From Sterolibacteriaceae bacterium (GTDB taxonomy: Bacteria > Pseudomonadota > Gammaproteobacteria > Burkholderiales > Rhodocyclaceae), in the NCBI GenBank assembly GCA_025360425.1, contig JANYCD010000079.1, positions 1 through 33,914 of the forward strand: a stretch of 33,914 nucleotides of DNA. The letters are read 5' to 3'. The position numbers and the translations under genes are program-made. The number at the start of each line of letters is the position of its first letter. Position 1 is the stretch's first letter. Below, one piece after another: positions 32,389 to 33,914 of this stretch. The notes below the pieces were generated by a model. That model saw only the letters and a program-made list of their open reading frames with translations. It was not told where the DNA came from and searched no databases.

Positions 32389-33860
32389 CCGCTTTTAGCT
32401 CTGGGAGGGTTGCTGAACCTCATCGTTCCATCCTGAATCGAGCCATGCCTCAGCGTCAATATATCGAGGAAATAATTTTGGTAGAGCTTCCATGGCCGTC
32501 TCTTGCCCTGCATTGGCAACCTGTCCAGGGCGCGCTTAAAATATCCGGACGAAAAGTCGACCAGCTTTTCCGTTTCGATGTGTTGATCACCCAGAACGGG
32601 GATGCATTGCTTGACACCAAGCATCGCCATCTCGTTGAGCAGGCGACAAACATATTGGCAGGTAAGATCACTCTTCAGCGTCCACGACGCATTGGTGTAG
32701 CCGAAAGCAAAGGCGAGATTCGGCACGTTGCCCAGCATCATGCCTTTGTAGCTCACCGCCTTGCCAATATCGACCGCGTTGCCATCCACGATCAATTCAA
32801 TGCCGCCGACCGCGAGCAGATCGAGACCGGTCGCCGTAACGATGATGTCGGCCGCGATCTCCTGCCCCGATTGCAGCTTGATACCGGTCTCGGTGAAGGT
32901 TTCGATGTGGTCTGTCACTATCGAGGCTGACCCCTTGTTGAGCGCCTCAAACAGATCGGCATCCGGGATCACACATAGCCGCTGCTCCCATGGGTTGTAG
33001 CTGGGGGTGAAGTGCTTGCGCACGTCATAGTCAGGCGGCAACGCGCGTTTCACCTCCGACAGCAGGATGCTTTTTACGAGTTTCGGCCTGGATCGCGCCA
33101 ACCAGAACAAAAAATATCCACGCAGTACATTCTTCCAGCGCGCCAGCGCATAAGCCAAAGTGCGTGGCAACATCCGATTGAACAAAACGGCAATGCGATC
33201 AACGCTGGGAAGGGAAATGACATAGGTCGGCGAACGCTGCAGCATCGTGACGTGCGCCGCCTTGTCGGTCATCGCCGGCACCAGCGTTATTGCGGTAGCA
33301 CCACTGCCAATGACGACCACCTGCTTGTCGGCATAGTCGATGTCCGGCGTCCACTTTTGCGGATGCACGATGCGGCCCTTGAATTTATCGAGACCTGGAA
33401 ATTTCGGGGTATAGCCCGATTCGTAGTTGTAGTAGCCGCTGCAGATGTACAGAAAATTGCAGGAAATCGTCAGCGGTTGCGGGTTGCCTGGCCTTTCAAC
33501 TTCGACCGTCCATACCGCGTCACTGCTCGACCACGAGGCGCGCTTGATTCGATGCCCATAACGAACATGCGGATCAATGCCGAAATGGCGCGCGGTGTCC
33601 CGAATGTAGTTGAGTATGGATGGACCATCGGCGATGGCTTTGCCTTCCACCCATGGCCGAAACGAATACCCCAGGGTGTACATGTCCGAGTCGGAACGGA
33701 CGCCCGGATATCGAAACAGATCCCAGGTGCCACCGCTCGACGCACGGCCTTCGAAAATCGCGAACTGGACGGATGGGCATTTGTCCTTGAGATGGACACC
33801 GGCGCTGATACCGGACAGACCTGCTCCGACGATCAGGACATCGAGTTTTTCCATCGCCAC
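32385..33860 (-). CDS. Flavin-containing Baeyer-Villiger-type monooxygenase
   Basis: About 491 residues. FAD-binding GAGLSG (12-17), the Baeyer-Villiger fingerprint F-x-G-x-x-x-H-x-x-x-W as FKGRIVHPQKW (160-170), and the NADPH-site GSGATA (185-190). Expected to insert oxygen next to a carbonyl using NADPH and O2, converting ketones to esters or lactones; the substrate is not known. I chose the GTG at 33860, with AAGGAG about 7 bases ahead. ATGs at 33854 and 33887 are alternatives. The end of the upstream region is cut by the window. Confidence 0.9.
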   Translation of the reverse strand: MAMEKLDVLIVGAGLSGISAGVHLKDKCPSVQFAIFEGRASSGGTWDLFRYPGVRSDSDMYTLGYSFRPWVEGKAIADGPSILNYIRDTARHFGIDPHVRYGHRIKRASWSSSDAVWTVEVERPGNPQPLTISCNFLYICSGYYNYESGYTPKFPGLDKFKGRIVHPQKWTPDIDYADKQVVVIGSGATAITLVPAMTDKAAHVTMLQRSPTYVISLPSVDRIAVLFNRMLPRTLAYALARWKNVLRGYFLFWLARSRPKLVKSILLSEVKRALPPDYDVRKHFTPSYNPWEQRLCVIPDADLFEALNKGSASIVTDHIETFTETGIKLQSGQEIAADIIVTATGLDLLAVGGIELIVDGNAVDIGKAVSYKGMMLGNVPNLAFAFGYTNASWTLKSDLTCQYVCRLLNEMAMLGVKQCIPVLGDQHIETEKLVDFSSGYFKRALDRLPMQGKRRPWKLYQNYFLDILTLRHGSIQDGTMRFSNPPRAKSG

Positions 33861-33914
33861 AGGCCACTCCTTTTTGTTTTGGTTCATCAGACTTTCGTGT
33901 GGGTCGACTTTGTA

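Overview
The window looks like chromosomal DNA of a high-GC Gram-negative bacterium, most likely a betaproteobacterium. The support is an NAD-dependent molybdenum formate dehydrogenase operon in the order fdsG-fdsB-fdsA-fdhD-fdsD, a lolC-lolD pair, recJ preceded by a conserved partner gene, and an ExbB/ExbD/TonB system. This placement comes from gene content and order only. I saw no rRNA, tRNA, CRISPR array or complete insertion sequence.

Left part (1-6.05 kb, minus strand): an operon-like run exbB-exbD-tonB, then a large lipoprotein with LprI-like and ankyrin domains, then glpD (cut at the window edge). Spacing is very tight, and the lipoprotein stop overlaps the glpD start as TAATG.

Accessory stretch (6.1-17.2 kb, almost all minus strand): many short genes. 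They include a TMEM175-type channel with two small partners, a diiron ferritin-like protein with a visible internal duplication, an MAPEG protein, a DUF3465 protein, a SnoaL-like protein, lipoproteins, an alpha/beta hydrolase, a cupin, a Sel1-repeat protein, a glycerophosphodiesterase, an SRPBCC protein and an AEC transporter (+). Toxin-antitoxin genes are interspersed: yefM-yoeB, an unpaired HicB, a higBA-like pair and hicBA.

Housekeeping core (17.2-28.95 kb): an exported SurE-like phosphatase, lolC-lolD (minus), a conserved gene overlapping recJ (plus), then the fds operon (minus). GlpD and the glycerophosphodiesterase both feed glycerol-3-phosphate metabolism but lie 12.6 kb apart.

Right part (28.95-33.9 kb): a redox/catabolic cluster. 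On the plus strand a tandem operator-like repeat precedes an acyl-CoA-dehydrogenase-fold flavoprotein and an SDR that lacks the usual catalytic residues. Converging on it from the minus strand are a Baeyer-Villiger-type monooxygenase, a 640-base stretch without an intact gene, and a VOC-family protein. Reading that stretch by eye in all minus-strand frames shows two decayed genes: an SDR N-terminal half whose old start overlaps the monooxygenase stop, and a SnoaL-like C-terminal half broken by one stop codon and two frameshifts. The cluster therefore looks like an oxidative catabolic operon that has lost middle steps.
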